The position numbers and the translations under genes are program-made. Source: Candidatus Kouleothrix ribensis (GTDB lineage: Bacteria; Chloroflexota; Chloroflexia; Chloroflexales; Roseiflexaceae). From it: a stretch of DNA of 64,000 nt. The notes below the pieces were generated by a model. That model was not told where the DNA came from and did no database searches. It saw nothing but the letters and a program-made list of their open reading frames with translations. This document shows positions 45,080 through 53,732 of the stretch, in pieces. The stretch covers positions 124,001 through 188,000 of the forward strand of contig JADKGW010000001.1 in NCBI GenBank assembly GCA_016722075.1, in the 5' to 3' direction. Numbering within the stretch: position 1 is the stretch's first letter; the number at the start of each line of letters is the position of its first letter.

Positions 45080-45088
45080 TGCTATAAT
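45080..45088 (+). promoter_or_regulatory. Extended -10 promoter of the histidine kinase gene
   Basis: TGCTATAAT is a perfect TATAAT with the TGn extension; no good -35 box is present, as is usual for extended -10 promoters. The start codon at 45175 lies 87 bp downstream. Confidence 0.55.
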
Positions 45089-45174
45089 CCATATCGGGCT
45101 GAGCGTGTGGTTGGCCTATGCCGACCTTCTATCTGGTCATTTGTGCAGTACATGGAAAGCGGCAAGGGCAGTAG

Positions 45175-47841
45175 ATGATCTGGCAATATACGCCGTACCT
45201 GGCGCCGTTGTGCATAGCCACGGCGATCTCGGCGGCTCTGGTTCTGTTTGCGTGGCGCCGTCGCCAGACGCCCGCTGCAATCTGGGTGATACTACTCCTG
45301 CTGGCGGTGTCGATCTGGTCGCTGATGTATGCCGCCGAACTCAGCAGCGCCAGCCGCGAGTATGCGCTGATCTGGGCCAAGCTGCAATACCTGGGCATTG
45401 TAAACCTGACGCTGCCATGGCTGGGGCTGACATTCACATATACCGATCGTAGCGCATGGCTCACGTGGCGGCGCATGCTGTTGCTCATGATCATCCCGCT
45501 GATCTCGCTGGCCCTGGTAGCGACGAACGAGCAGCATGGGTTGATCTGGAGTGTTGTGGAGTGGGATACCAGCGGGCCGCTGAAGATGCTGCGCTTCTCG
45601 CATGGCGCCTGGTTCTGGCTACTGGTGGCCTACACCTATGGCGTGCTGCTGGCGGGTATGCTGCCGCTGATCCAGGCGCTGCGCCGCGCGCGCGGCCTGT
45701 ATCGCCAGCAGGTGGCCGTGCTACTGGCCGGCGCGACGCTGCCGTGGATCGGGAATGCGCTCTACGTCTCGGGCGCCAGCCCGTTCCCCGCGATCGACCT
45801 GACGCCGTTCGCCTTTACGCTCACTGGCGTGGCGGCGACCTGGGGCATCTTCCGATCGCGCATCCTCGATATTGTGCCGATCGCGCGCGATCGAGTGATT
45901 GAGGAGATGGCCGATGGCGTGCTGGTGCTCGACGAGCACGGCCGGATCGTCGACCTGAATCAATCGGCGCGCCGCATGCTCGGCTGCACGGCCGAGTCGC
46001 CGATCGGCTGGCCGATTGGCCGGCTGACCAGCGCGCCGCCGAGCCTGATCGAGCGCTGTCTGAGTACAGCCAGGCTGACCGATCCGGTGGTCATAGGCGC
46101 AGGTGCCACGCAGCAATCGCTCGATGTGCGGGTCGCGCCTATGTACGATCAGCGTGGGCGCCTGAGCGGCCAGCTTGTGATGTGGCACGACATCAGCGAG
46201 CGCATACGCATCGAGCAGTCGGTATACCGCCAGGCCCGCGACCTGGCGCTGATCGACCAGGTGCGTGTGGTGCTGGCGCAAGAGACGAACCTGTCGGAAC
46301 TGTTTCGTGTGGTGGTCGAGCGGATCGCGGCGACCTTCGGCTATACGCTGGTAGGCCTGTATATCGTCGAAGGCGAGATACTCAAGCTCCAGCACCAGGT
46401 GGGCTACGGTACCGTGATCGAGTCGATCCCGATCAGCCAGGGTGTGTCGGGCCAGGTGGTGCGCACGGGCCAGCCGGTGCTGCTGACTGATGTCGAGAGC
46501 AATCCGGCGTTTCTAGGCGCAATCGCGGGGATCGTGTCTGAGATCTGTGTGCCGCTGTTCGACCAGGGCCGCGTGGTAGGCACGCTGAATATCGAGAGCA
46601 CGCAAGGTGTGCGGCTGTCCGAGGACGATCTGCGGCTGCTGCTGGTGCTGGGCCAATCGATCAGCATCGCGATCGAGCGCACGCGCCTGCACGACGAGCT
46701 GGCGCTGAGCGAGGAGCGCTTCCGCACGCTGGTGTCGAATGTGCCCGGCGCGATCTACCGCTGCGCCAACGACGACCTGACGGTTGAGTTCATTAGCGAC
46801 GCGATTACCGAGATCAGCGGTTACCCGGTCGCCGACTTCATTGGCTCCTATGGGCGCACCCTGTCCAGCATCATCCACCCCGATGATCGCGAGCGTGTGC
46901 TCCAGGAGGATGCGCACGACCTGTACAGCCTGGAGTATCGGATCGTTCATGCCGAGGCGGGGGTGCGCTGGGTGCGCGAGATCGGCCAGAAGGTGCGCGA
47001 CGCCGATGGCAAGGTGCGCTGCCTCGACGGTGTGATCTTCAATATTACCGAGCGCAAGCGCGCCGAAGAGGCGCTTGAGCGTGCGCTCGATGCGGCCGAG
47101 ACGGCCAACCGCGCCAAGAGCACATTTCTGGCCACCACCAGCCACGAGCTGCGCACGCCGCTGACCGGCATCCTCGGCTACACCGAGCTGATCGAGATCG
47201 CTGCGCGCGAGTATGGCTACACCAACATCCTGGCCGACCTCACACAGGTGCGGGCAGCCGGCCGGCACCTGCTTGATCTGATCAGCGATGTGCTCGACTT
47301 CTCGAAGATCGAGGCCGGCAAGCTCGCACTCACGCTGGCACCCTTCGAGCTGTCTACGCTGATTGCCGATGTGATCGCCACAGTTCAGCCGTTGGTCGAG
47401 CGTAATCGGAACAGCCTGAGCGTAGATTGCCCCGACAATCCTGGGGTCATGGTTGCCGACGCGATCAGGGTGCGCCAGGTGCTGCTGAACTTGCTGGGCA
47501 ATGCTGCCAAGTTTACCGAGGATGGCGCGATTACGCTTGAGGTGCGGCGCGTGGCCGCCGGCAGCGGCAACGGCACGCCATCGGCCGGTGAGCAGATCGA
47601 ATTTCGCGTGACCGACACCGGCATCGGCATGCAACCCGAGCAGCTGCAGCTGCTGTTCCAGCCGTTCGTGCAGCTCGATCAGGGGCGTACGCGCATGTAC
47701 GGCGGCACGGGGCTGGGGCTGGCGCTCAGCCAGCGCTTCTGCCGCATGATGGGCGGTGAGATCACCGTTCGTAGCTGCCCAGGTAAAGGCTCGACCTTCA
47801 CCGCGTGCCTGCCGGCGGTCGTGGGCGATTCGGCCGCGTAA
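45175..47841 (+). CDS. Sensor histidine kinase: 7TM, PAS, GAF, PAS, HisKA, HATPase
   Basis: An 888-residue kinase. Seven hydrophobic helices fill residues about 5-220 (HisKA_7TM type). A PAS domain is at about 235-340, a GAF domain at about 360-500 and a second PAS/PAC at about 515-635. The phospho-acceptor is His657 (TTSHELRTPLTG). The ATPase domain has N-box NLLGNAAKF, DTGIGM and GGTGLGLAL. No receiver domain is attached and no response regulator gene is adjacent, so its partner lies elsewhere; the divergent STAS protein may sit in the same pathway. Confidence 0.92.
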   Translation: MIWQYTPYLAPLCIATAISAALVLFAWRRRQTPAAIWVILLLLAVSIWSLMYAAELSSASREYALIWAKLQYLGIVNLTLPWLGLTFTYTDRSAWLTWRRMLLLMIIPLISLALVATNEQHGLIWSVVEWDTSGPLKMLRFSHGAWFWLLVAYTYGVLLAGMLPLIQALRRARGLYRQQVAVLLAGATLPWIGNALYVSGASPFPAIDLTPFAFTLTGVAATWGIFRSRILDIVPIARDRVIEEMADGVLVLDEHGRIVDLNQSARRMLGCTAESPIGWPIGRLTSAPPSLIERCLSTARLTDPVVIGAGATQQSLDVRVAPMYDQRGRLSGQLVMWHDISERIRIEQSVYRQARDLALIDQVRVVLAQETNLSELFRVVVERIAATFGYTLVGLYIVEGEILKLQHQVGYGTVIESIPISQGVSGQVVRTGQPVLLTDVESNPAFLGAIAGIVSEICVPLFDQGRVVGTLNIESTQGVRLSEDDLRLLLVLGQSISIAIERTRLHDELALSEERFRTLVSNVPGAIYRCANDDLTVEFISDAITEISGYPVADFIGSYGRTLSSIIHPDDRERVLQEDAHDLYSLEYRIVHAEAGVRWVREIGQKVRDADGKVRCLDGVIFNITERKRAEEALERALDAAETANRAKSTFLATTSHELRTPLTGILGYTELIEIAAREYGYTNILADLTQVRAAGRHLLDLISDVLDFSKIEAGKLALTLAPFELSTLIADVIATVQPLVERNRNSLSVDCPDNPGVMVADAIRVRQVLLNLLGNAAKFTEDGAITLEVRRVAAGSGNGTPSAGEQIEFRVTDTGIGMQPEQLQLLFQPFVQLDQGRTRMYGGTGLGLALSQRFCRMMGGEITVRSCPGKGSTFTACLPAVVGDSAA

Positions 47842-47897
47842 GGGCGGCGCCGGCTGGGCGCGTTCGCCTAGCGCGCCGCGCACGCCCTGGTACCAGG

Positions 47898-50318
47898 TTA
47901 GATCAGGTTGCCCCCAGCAAGAGGGGATGGTTGATCGGATCCTAGCGGCACCTGATGCTCCTCAAGCGCCTCGGTCACTGCCTGCGCCGCCGTCAGGGCG
48001 CGCCCCGCCGCCCAGGCGATCGTCCAATCCGGCCCCGCAAGTTGCGAACGCGCGGTGGTGATCGCGCGATCGTAGTTTGGCTGGAAGACATGCCAGCGGC
48101 GCTCGTCGGTTGCTTCACGCAGCGCCTCGGCCGCGCCCCACAGCCGCGCCGCGCGAAGCGGCCGTGCGCTCGCCGCCGCAACCATGGCCAACCCGTCTAG
48201 CCCGATCGTAATGAAGGTGAGCAGCGGCGAGGCCTGGCTCAGCGTCAGCCCCTCGCGAAACCGCTCCGCCGCGCCGGCGAGCGCGCCCTGCTCGAGCAGC
48301 GTGTGCCCAAGCGCCAGCAGCGTGCGCAACACGCCAAACATAATCCCCTGCTGGCGCAGCGGCACCAGCGCTGCCTCAAGCGCGGGCCGCGCCAGCGCCA
48401 GATCGCCTTGGGCGAGGCGCAAGAAGGCCTGCGCGTACAGCGACCAGGCGGCGCCCCATTCATCGCCGATCGATCGGCAGCTGCGCAGGCTCTCGTCGAG
48501 CAGTTGCTCGGCCTCGGCGTACTCGTTGCGCAGCATATGCACAAACGCGCAGCCACGCATCGACCAGGCAACTCTGCTGATATCGCCTAGCGCGCGATAC
48601 TGCGCGAGGCCACGCTCGAAGCAGGCGTACGCCTGCGCATGATCGCCAAGCTCTGCTGCCACGTAGCCCGCCACGTTCAGCACTTTTGCCTCGGCCGCCT
48701 GCAGATCCGGCGCGTCACTGGGGCGCGGCAGCGCCAGCGCCGCTTCGATCCAGCCGCGCGCCTCAGGCAACGCCGAACAGGTGCTCCAGAATGAGAACAG
48801 CGCGGCATTGAGCCGTAATGCCAGCGCGGCGTCGCGTGTCTCGATTGCCCAGCGCAACGCAGCGCGCAGGTTATCGCGCTCCGACACCAGCCGGTGCAGC
48901 CAACTCCACTCGTCGGGCCGATCCCACTCGCGCTCGGCGGCCTCTGCCAGCGCCAGGTAGTGCGCCGCATGCCGCCGCCGCATCGCCGCAGCCTCGCCGC
49001 TGGCAACCAGCTGACTCAGAGTATAATCACGGATGGTTGCGAGCATGCCAAAGCGCGAACGCCCATCGGCGTCCTCGTGGCGCTGCAGCAGGCTGCTGGC
49101 TTCCAGGGTTGCAATCGCGTCGATAACCACACGCCCAACCGCACCATCATCGTTGCAGACCGCCTGCGCCGCTGCAATTGTGCAGCCGCCCATAAAGACG
49201 CTCAGTCGCCGAAAGAGCAGTTGCTCGGCCGGGGCAAGCAGGCTGTAGCTCCAGTCGATCGCGTGCCGGAGCGTAAGGTGGCGCGCCGGCAGGTCACGGG
49301 CGCGGCTTGACAGGAACGCAAGCTGGTCGTCCAGCTGGGCCAGGAGTTCAGGCGGTGTGAAGAGCGCGCCGCGCGCCGCCGCAAGCTCGATCGCGAGCGG
49401 CAGCCCGTCCAGGCGCCGGCAGATCTCGGCCACCGCATGCAGGTTGGCGTCGGTCAGCTTGAAGCTGGGCGCGACCGCGCGAGCGCGCTGCACAAATAGG
49501 TCGATGGCCGCGTAGCGCACCTGCGCATCGGCGGCCACCAGCGCGCGCTGAGCGGGCGCGGCGGCTGGTGGTACATCGAGTGGCAGCACGGTAAAGCGAT
49601 GCTCGCCCGACAGCTCCAGGGCCACGCGGCTTGTGACCAGCACCCGTAGCTGCGGCGCAGCTGCCAACAGCCGGGCGAGTAGCGGCGCAGCTGGGAGCAC
49701 ATGCTCGAAGTTATCTAGCAGGAGCACGATCTGCCGCAGGCGCAGGTAACGACCGAGCCGCTCGACCAGCGGCTGCGGGCCGGAGGTTGCGACATCCAGA
49801 GCCTGAGCGATTGCCGGCAGAACAAGCTCAGGATCGCTCATGGGTGCCAGCGCCACGAAAAAAACCCCATCCGCGAACATGCCGGCCAGTTCGGCGGCTA
49901 CGGCCAGCGCCAGGCGGGTCTTGCCGACGCCCGGCGCACCTGTGAGTGTGAGCAGCCGCACCTCAGGGCGTGCCAGCACGGCCTGGATCTCTGCCAGCTC
50001 GCGCGTGCGGCCGGCCAGCGCGTTGGTTGGGCGCGGCACGTTGCTTGGCGCGGCAGTGCTCGGCTTGGGGAGCGACAATCGGTCGACCGGCACTTCACCG
50101 CGTGCCACGCGAATGAAGATCGCGCGCTCGTCTGGTGGGATGGCGAGCTGCTCGGCCAGGCGCTCGGCGATCTGGCGCGATGGTCGCCGCTCGTCTGTCT
50201 CGATCTTCTGCAATGTGACGACGGCGCAGCCAACCCGCCCGGCGAGCTCTTTTCGTTGGAGGCGGAGTACACGGCGGCGCGCGGCCAGCCATGCGCCAAA
50301 CGATGCGTCGTGCTCCAT
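47898..50318 (-). CDS. XRE-type HTH regulator with NB-ARC-like ATPase and TPR-like repeats
   Basis: An 806-residue STAND-type regulator. Residues about 8-75 are an XRE helix-turn-helix (LQRKELAGRVGCAVVTLQKIETDERRPS). An AAA/NB-ARC ATPase follows with Walker A GAPGVGKTRLA, Walker B IVLLLDNFEHVL and the sensor VLVTSR. The remaining 350 residues are helical TPR-like repeats. Such proteins switch on ligand and nucleotide binding. The ATG at 50318 has AAGGAG 6 bp upstream. It is divergent from a P-type ATPase gene; repeated TTGTATCAC sites in the gap may be its operator. Confidence 0.88.
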   Translation of the reverse strand: MEHDASFGAWLAARRRVLRLQRKELAGRVGCAVVTLQKIETDERRPSRQIAERLAEQLAIPPDERAIFIRVARGEVPVDRLSLPKPSTAAPSNVPRPTNALAGRTRELAEIQAVLARPEVRLLTLTGAPGVGKTRLALAVAAELAGMFADGVFFVALAPMSDPELVLPAIAQALDVATSGPQPLVERLGRYLRLRQIVLLLDNFEHVLPAAPLLARLLAAAPQLRVLVTSRVALELSGEHRFTVLPLDVPPAAAPAQRALVAADAQVRYAAIDLFVQRARAVAPSFKLTDANLHAVAEICRRLDGLPLAIELAAARGALFTPPELLAQLDDQLAFLSSRARDLPARHLTLRHAIDWSYSLLAPAEQLLFRRLSVFMGGCTIAAAQAVCNDDGAVGRVVIDAIATLEASSLLQRHEDADGRSRFGMLATIRDYTLSQLVASGEAAAMRRRHAAHYLALAEAAEREWDRPDEWSWLHRLVSERDNLRAALRWAIETRDAALALRLNAALFSFWSTCSALPEARGWIEAALALPRPSDAPDLQAAEAKVLNVAGYVAAELGDHAQAYACFERGLAQYRALGDISRVAWSMRGCAFVHMLRNEYAEAEQLLDESLRSCRSIGDEWGAAWSLYAQAFLRLAQGDLALARPALEAALVPLRQQGIMFGVLRTLLALGHTLLEQGALAGAAERFREGLTLSQASPLLTFITIGLDGLAMVAAASARPLRAARLWGAAEALREATDERRWHVFQPNYDRAITTARSQLAGPDWTIAWAAGRALTAAQAVTEALEEHQVPLGSDQPSPLAGGNLI

Positions 50319-50396
50319 GGCATGCTCCTTCGCATCGCCAAGATTGACATGTTGGTGGGCAACCCAGCCGTGATGGTGGGCGCGTGGATGCGGAGA

Positions 50397-50439
50397 TTGT
50401 ATCACTATTTGTATCACGACGAGCAGCGCGATTATACCA
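50397..50439 (+). promoter_or_regulatory. Composite TTGTATCA motif, promoter/operator copy 1
   Basis: TTGTATCAC (50397-50405), TAT, TTGTATCAC (50409-50417), then TTATACCA (50432-50439); the second TTGTATCA and TTATACCA are 15 bp apart. The same order and spacing occur at 53623-53665 before the MFS gene. The element lies between the divergent regulator and P-type ATPase genes. TTGTAT and TATACC could also serve as weak -35 and -10 boxes. Confidence 0.6.
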
Positions 50440-50499
50440 TTGCCAGGGCAATACTATGGTTTAATAGAGGCATGTACGATCGGAAGGGGAGAGTAGCTT

Positions 50500-53427
50500 A
50501 TGACTGCGCAACACACCGCCACGAGCCATCCTTCTGCGCCGGATGCGACCACCACGGCGTGGCATACCCTGGGCGCCGACGCTGTTGCGAGTGCGCTGGC
50601 GACGCATCCGCAGCATGGCCTGACGTCATCGGAAGCGGCGCGCCGCCTCCAGCAGTATGGGCCGAATGAGCTGCGCGAAAAACCGCGCCCCGGCTTCTGG
50701 CAGCTGGTGTTAGCCCAGCTCAACAACTTCGTCGTCATTCTGCTGATCGTGGCGTCGGTCGTGTCGGTCTTGCTTGGTGATTGGGTCGAGGCCGGCGCGA
50801 TCCTGCTGATCGTGGTGCTGAATGCGATCCTGGGTGTTGTACAGGAGAGCCGGGCGGAAGAAGCGCTGGCCGCGCTCAAGCAAATGGCCTCGCCCGACGC
50901 CCAGCTGCTGCGCGATGGGCACCGCATAGCAGTGCCGGCCCGCGATCTGGTGCCGGGCGACGTGGTCGTGCTGGAGGCCGGCAACTTCATCCCCGCCGAC
51001 ATCCGCCTGATAGAGGGCGTCAACCTGCGTGTGGAAGAAGCGGCCCTGACCGGCGAATCGGTGCCTGTGCAGAAGGATGCCGCCCTGGTGCTGGGCGAAA
51101 AAGCCACGCTCGGTGATCGCAAGAACAGCGTGTTCATGGGCACGCTGGTCTCCTATGGCCGCGGCCGCGGCATCGTGGTGTCAACCGGCATGCGCACCCA
51201 GCTTGGCCTGATCGCCGACATGCTGCAACAGGTGGAGACGGAAGAAACGCCGCTACAGGCTCGCCTGGATCAGCTGGGCAAGACGCTCGGCATAGGCGCC
51301 CTGGGGATTGTCGCCGTGGTGTTCGCGCTGGGTGCAGCGCGCACCGGCGTGCTGGCCGAGGGCTTTACCCCTGAGACCACCGAGCGCATGCGCGATGCCT
51401 TCCTGGTCGCCATCAGCCTGGCGATCGCCGCCGTCCCGGAAGGCCTGGCTGCCGTGGTGACGATCAGCCTGGCCCTGGGCATGCGCGAGATGGTGCGTCG
51501 CCACGCGCTCATCCGCCGGCTGGCGTCGGTCGAAACGCTCGGCTCGGCCACCGTGATCGCCTCGGATAAGACCGGCACGCTGACGCAGAATGTGATGACC
51601 GTCACGCGTCTGTGGGTCGATGGCACCTTCGTAGACGTGAGCGGCAGCGGCTACGCGCCGGTGGGCGATTTCCGGCTGGAAGGCGCGCGCATGGATCTGG
51701 CCGACTATCCCGGCGTGACCACCGCGCTGTGGGTGGGTGTGTTGAATAACGACGCGCAGATCGAGCACATCGACGAGACAGGCACATCGACCTACCGCAT
51801 CATCGGCGATCCAACCGAGGGCGCGATGCTGGTCGCAGCTGCGAAAGCCGGCGCGAAGCTCGATGAGCTGGCGGTTGCCTACCCACGCCAGAAGGAAATT
51901 CCCTTCGACTCAAGCCTGAAGCGCATGATCACCCTGCATGCGATCACCCGGATCAAAGCTGATGGCCCGTCGCCGTTCCACGACGAGACGCAGCTGCACG
52001 CGAATGTCGTCACCATCAAGGGCGCGCCAGACATGGTGCTGCAGCTTTGCACCGCCTACCAGACTCTCGATGACCAGGTGCGGCCGCTGACCGATCAGAT
52101 CCGCTGCACCATTCAGGAGGCCAATGACCGCATGACGGCAGATGCGCTGCGCGTGCTGGGCTTTGCCTACCGGGTCGAGGCCGCAGTACCGGACGAATTC
52201 AGCCGTGAGTACGCCGAGCAAGGCCTGATCTTCGCCGGGCTGATCGGCATGATCGATCCGCCGCGCACGGAAGTGCAGGCAGCGCTAGAGACGGCGCGGA
52301 ACGCGGGCATTCGCACGATCATGATCACCGGCGACTATCCAAACACCGCGCGGGCCGTGGCCGAAAGCATCACCCTGTTGCGCCCTGGCCATAAGGTGCG
52401 GCCTGGCGCCGACCTCGATGCGATGGACGATACCACGCTGGCCGCGGAAGTCAAGGTGACCGACGTGTTTGCGCGCGTCTCGCCCGAGCACAAGATGCGC
52501 ATTGTGGATGCGCTGCGCGCCAACGGCGAGGTGGTGGCCATGACTGGCGACGGCGTCAACGACGCCCCGGCGATCAAACGCGCCGACATTGGTATCGCCA
52601 TGGGCATCACCGGCACCGACGTGGCCAAAGAAACCGCCGATATGGTGCTAACCGACGACAACTACGCCAGCATCGTCGCGGCGATTGCGCAAGGGCGGGT
52701 GATCTACGCCAACATCCGCAAGTTCGTGTTCTTCCTGCTGTCGTCCAACGTGGCCGAGGTGCTGATCATCTTCCTGGCCGCGCTGATCGGCCTGCCCTTG
52801 CCGCTGACTGCCATCCAGCTGCTGTGGCTCAACCTGCTGACCGATGGCGCACCGGCGCTGGCGCTGGCGATGGAACGAGGCGACCCGGATGTGATGGCCC
52901 GCCCGCCCCGGCCCAAGCACGAGTCGATCGTGAATGGCGCGATGCGCCTGGGCATCCTGGTGCAAGCCATCGCGCAGACTGGGGCGACACTGGGGGCGTT
53001 TCTGCTGGGGTTGTACTGGCACCTGGGCAGCCAGGTTTCGGACGGCGATTCGGCGTTGGCCTTCTTGCTAAGCGATAATTGGAGCCGGGCCGATGTGCAG
53101 ACGGCCGAGACGATGGCGTTTGTCACGCTGTCGCTGTGCGAGCTGTTCCGGGCCTACACCGTGCGCTCCGAGCGCACGTCGATCTTCCGCCTGGGGGTCT
53201 TCTCCAACCGCTATATGCAGTACGCCGTGGGGCTGTCGATCGGGTTGCTGCTGCTGGTGGTGAACGTGCCGTTCCTCCAGCCGATCTTCAACACGCGTTT
53301 CCTGGATTGGCGCGAGTGGCTCGTGGTGATCGGCCTGGCGCTGGTTCCGGCGATTGCGGAAGAGCTGACCAAGTGGTACCTGCGGGCACGCGAGCGCACG
53401 GCGGCTGCGCACGTGCTCGCCGCCTAG
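50500..53427 (+). CDS. P-type cation-transporting ATPase (type II, Ca2+-like)
   Basis: A 975-residue P2-type ATPase with cation_ATPase_N, E1-E2 and hydrolase domains. Asp356 in DKTGTLT is phosphorylated; TGES (actuator), GDPTEGAMLV, MTGDGVNDAPAIKRADIGIAMG and IAAVPEGLAAVVTISLALGMR (helix 4 ion site) are present. About ten membrane helices. PEGL and the NLLTDGAPALALAMERGDPD region match Ca2+ (or Ca2+/Mn2+) pumps of the SERCA/PMR1 type more than Na+/K+ pumps. It is divergent from the XRE/NB-ARC regulator, which may control it. Confidence 0.93.
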   Translation: MTAQHTATSHPSAPDATTTAWHTLGADAVASALATHPQHGLTSSEAARRLQQYGPNELREKPRPGFWQLVLAQLNNFVVILLIVASVVSVLLGDWVEAGAILLIVVLNAILGVVQESRAEEALAALKQMASPDAQLLRDGHRIAVPARDLVPGDVVVLEAGNFIPADIRLIEGVNLRVEEAALTGESVPVQKDAALVLGEKATLGDRKNSVFMGTLVSYGRGRGIVVSTGMRTQLGLIADMLQQVETEETPLQARLDQLGKTLGIGALGIVAVVFALGAARTGVLAEGFTPETTERMRDAFLVAISLAIAAVPEGLAAVVTISLALGMREMVRRHALIRRLASVETLGSATVIASDKTGTLTQNVMTVTRLWVDGTFVDVSGSGYAPVGDFRLEGARMDLADYPGVTTALWVGVLNNDAQIEHIDETGTSTYRIIGDPTEGAMLVAAAKAGAKLDELAVAYPRQKEIPFDSSLKRMITLHAITRIKADGPSPFHDETQLHANVVTIKGAPDMVLQLCTAYQTLDDQVRPLTDQIRCTIQEANDRMTADALRVLGFAYRVEAAVPDEFSREYAEQGLIFAGLIGMIDPPRTEVQAALETARNAGIRTIMITGDYPNTARAVAESITLLRPGHKVRPGADLDAMDDTTLAAEVKVTDVFARVSPEHKMRIVDALRANGEVVAMTGDGVNDAPAIKRADIGIAMGITGTDVAKETADMVLTDDNYASIVAAIAQGRVIYANIRKFVFFLLSSNVAEVLIIFLAALIGLPLPLTAIQLLWLNLLTDGAPALALAMERGDPDVMARPPRPKHESIVNGAMRLGILVQAIAQTGATLGAFLLGLYWHLGSQVSDGDSALAFLLSDNWSRADVQTAETMAFVTLSLCELFRAYTVRSERTSIFRLGVFSNRYMQYAVGLSIGLLLLVVNVPFLQPIFNTRFLDWREWLVVIGLALVPAIAEELTKWYLRARERTAAAHVLAA

Positions 53428-53464
53428 CACACGGGTTGCTTCGCCACCTATCCTTTTCAGGTAT

Positions 53465-53512
53465 AGGGTTTTCGCCCCGCATGCCGGGCTACGTAGGTAC
53501 CCCTCCCCCGTA
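53465..53512. repeat. Dispersed intergenic repeat AGGGTTTTCGCCC, copy 2
   Basis: Bases 53465-53494 match 31379-31408 at 27 of 30 positions. It begins 38 bp after the P-type ATPase stop and runs into the terminator at 53511. Confidence 0.6.
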
Positions 53513-53546
53513 CCCCCTTCCTACCCAGGGAGGGGGTATTTCTTTT
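53511..53546 (+). terminator. Rho-independent terminator of the P-type ATPase gene
   Basis: TACCCCCTTCC (53511-53521) pairs with GGGAGGGGGTA (53528-53538) with one mismatch, and is followed by TTTCTTTT. It is the clearest terminator in the window, 84 bp after the ATPase stop. The remainder of the 305-bp gap (53428-53732) holds the repeat above and the composite motif at 53623. Confidence 0.75.
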
Positions 53547-53622
53547 GGGTGTGTGGTCGCGCAGCGGCCGCACCACGAGCCTAACGAATCGCGCTGCTGC
53601 TCGCATTGCACGTGGCCCCACG

Positions 53623-53665
53623 CTGTACCACTTTTTGTATCAGTGCAGGCGCTGCCCTGATACCA
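53623..53665 (+). promoter_or_regulatory. Composite TTGTATCA motif, promoter/operator copy 2
   Basis: CTGTACCAC (53623-53631), TTT, TTGTATCAG (53635-53643), then TGATACCA (53658-53665). GTATCAG and CTGATAC form a perfect inverted repeat here. Spacing is identical to the copy at 50397-50439. It lies 67 bp before the MFS transporter start. Confidence 0.6.
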
Positions 53666-53732
53666 CGCCGGGCCTACGCTGCGCTACGATCAGCCTACAC
53701 GAGACACGCAGGTTAGCAAAAGGAGCACCGCA

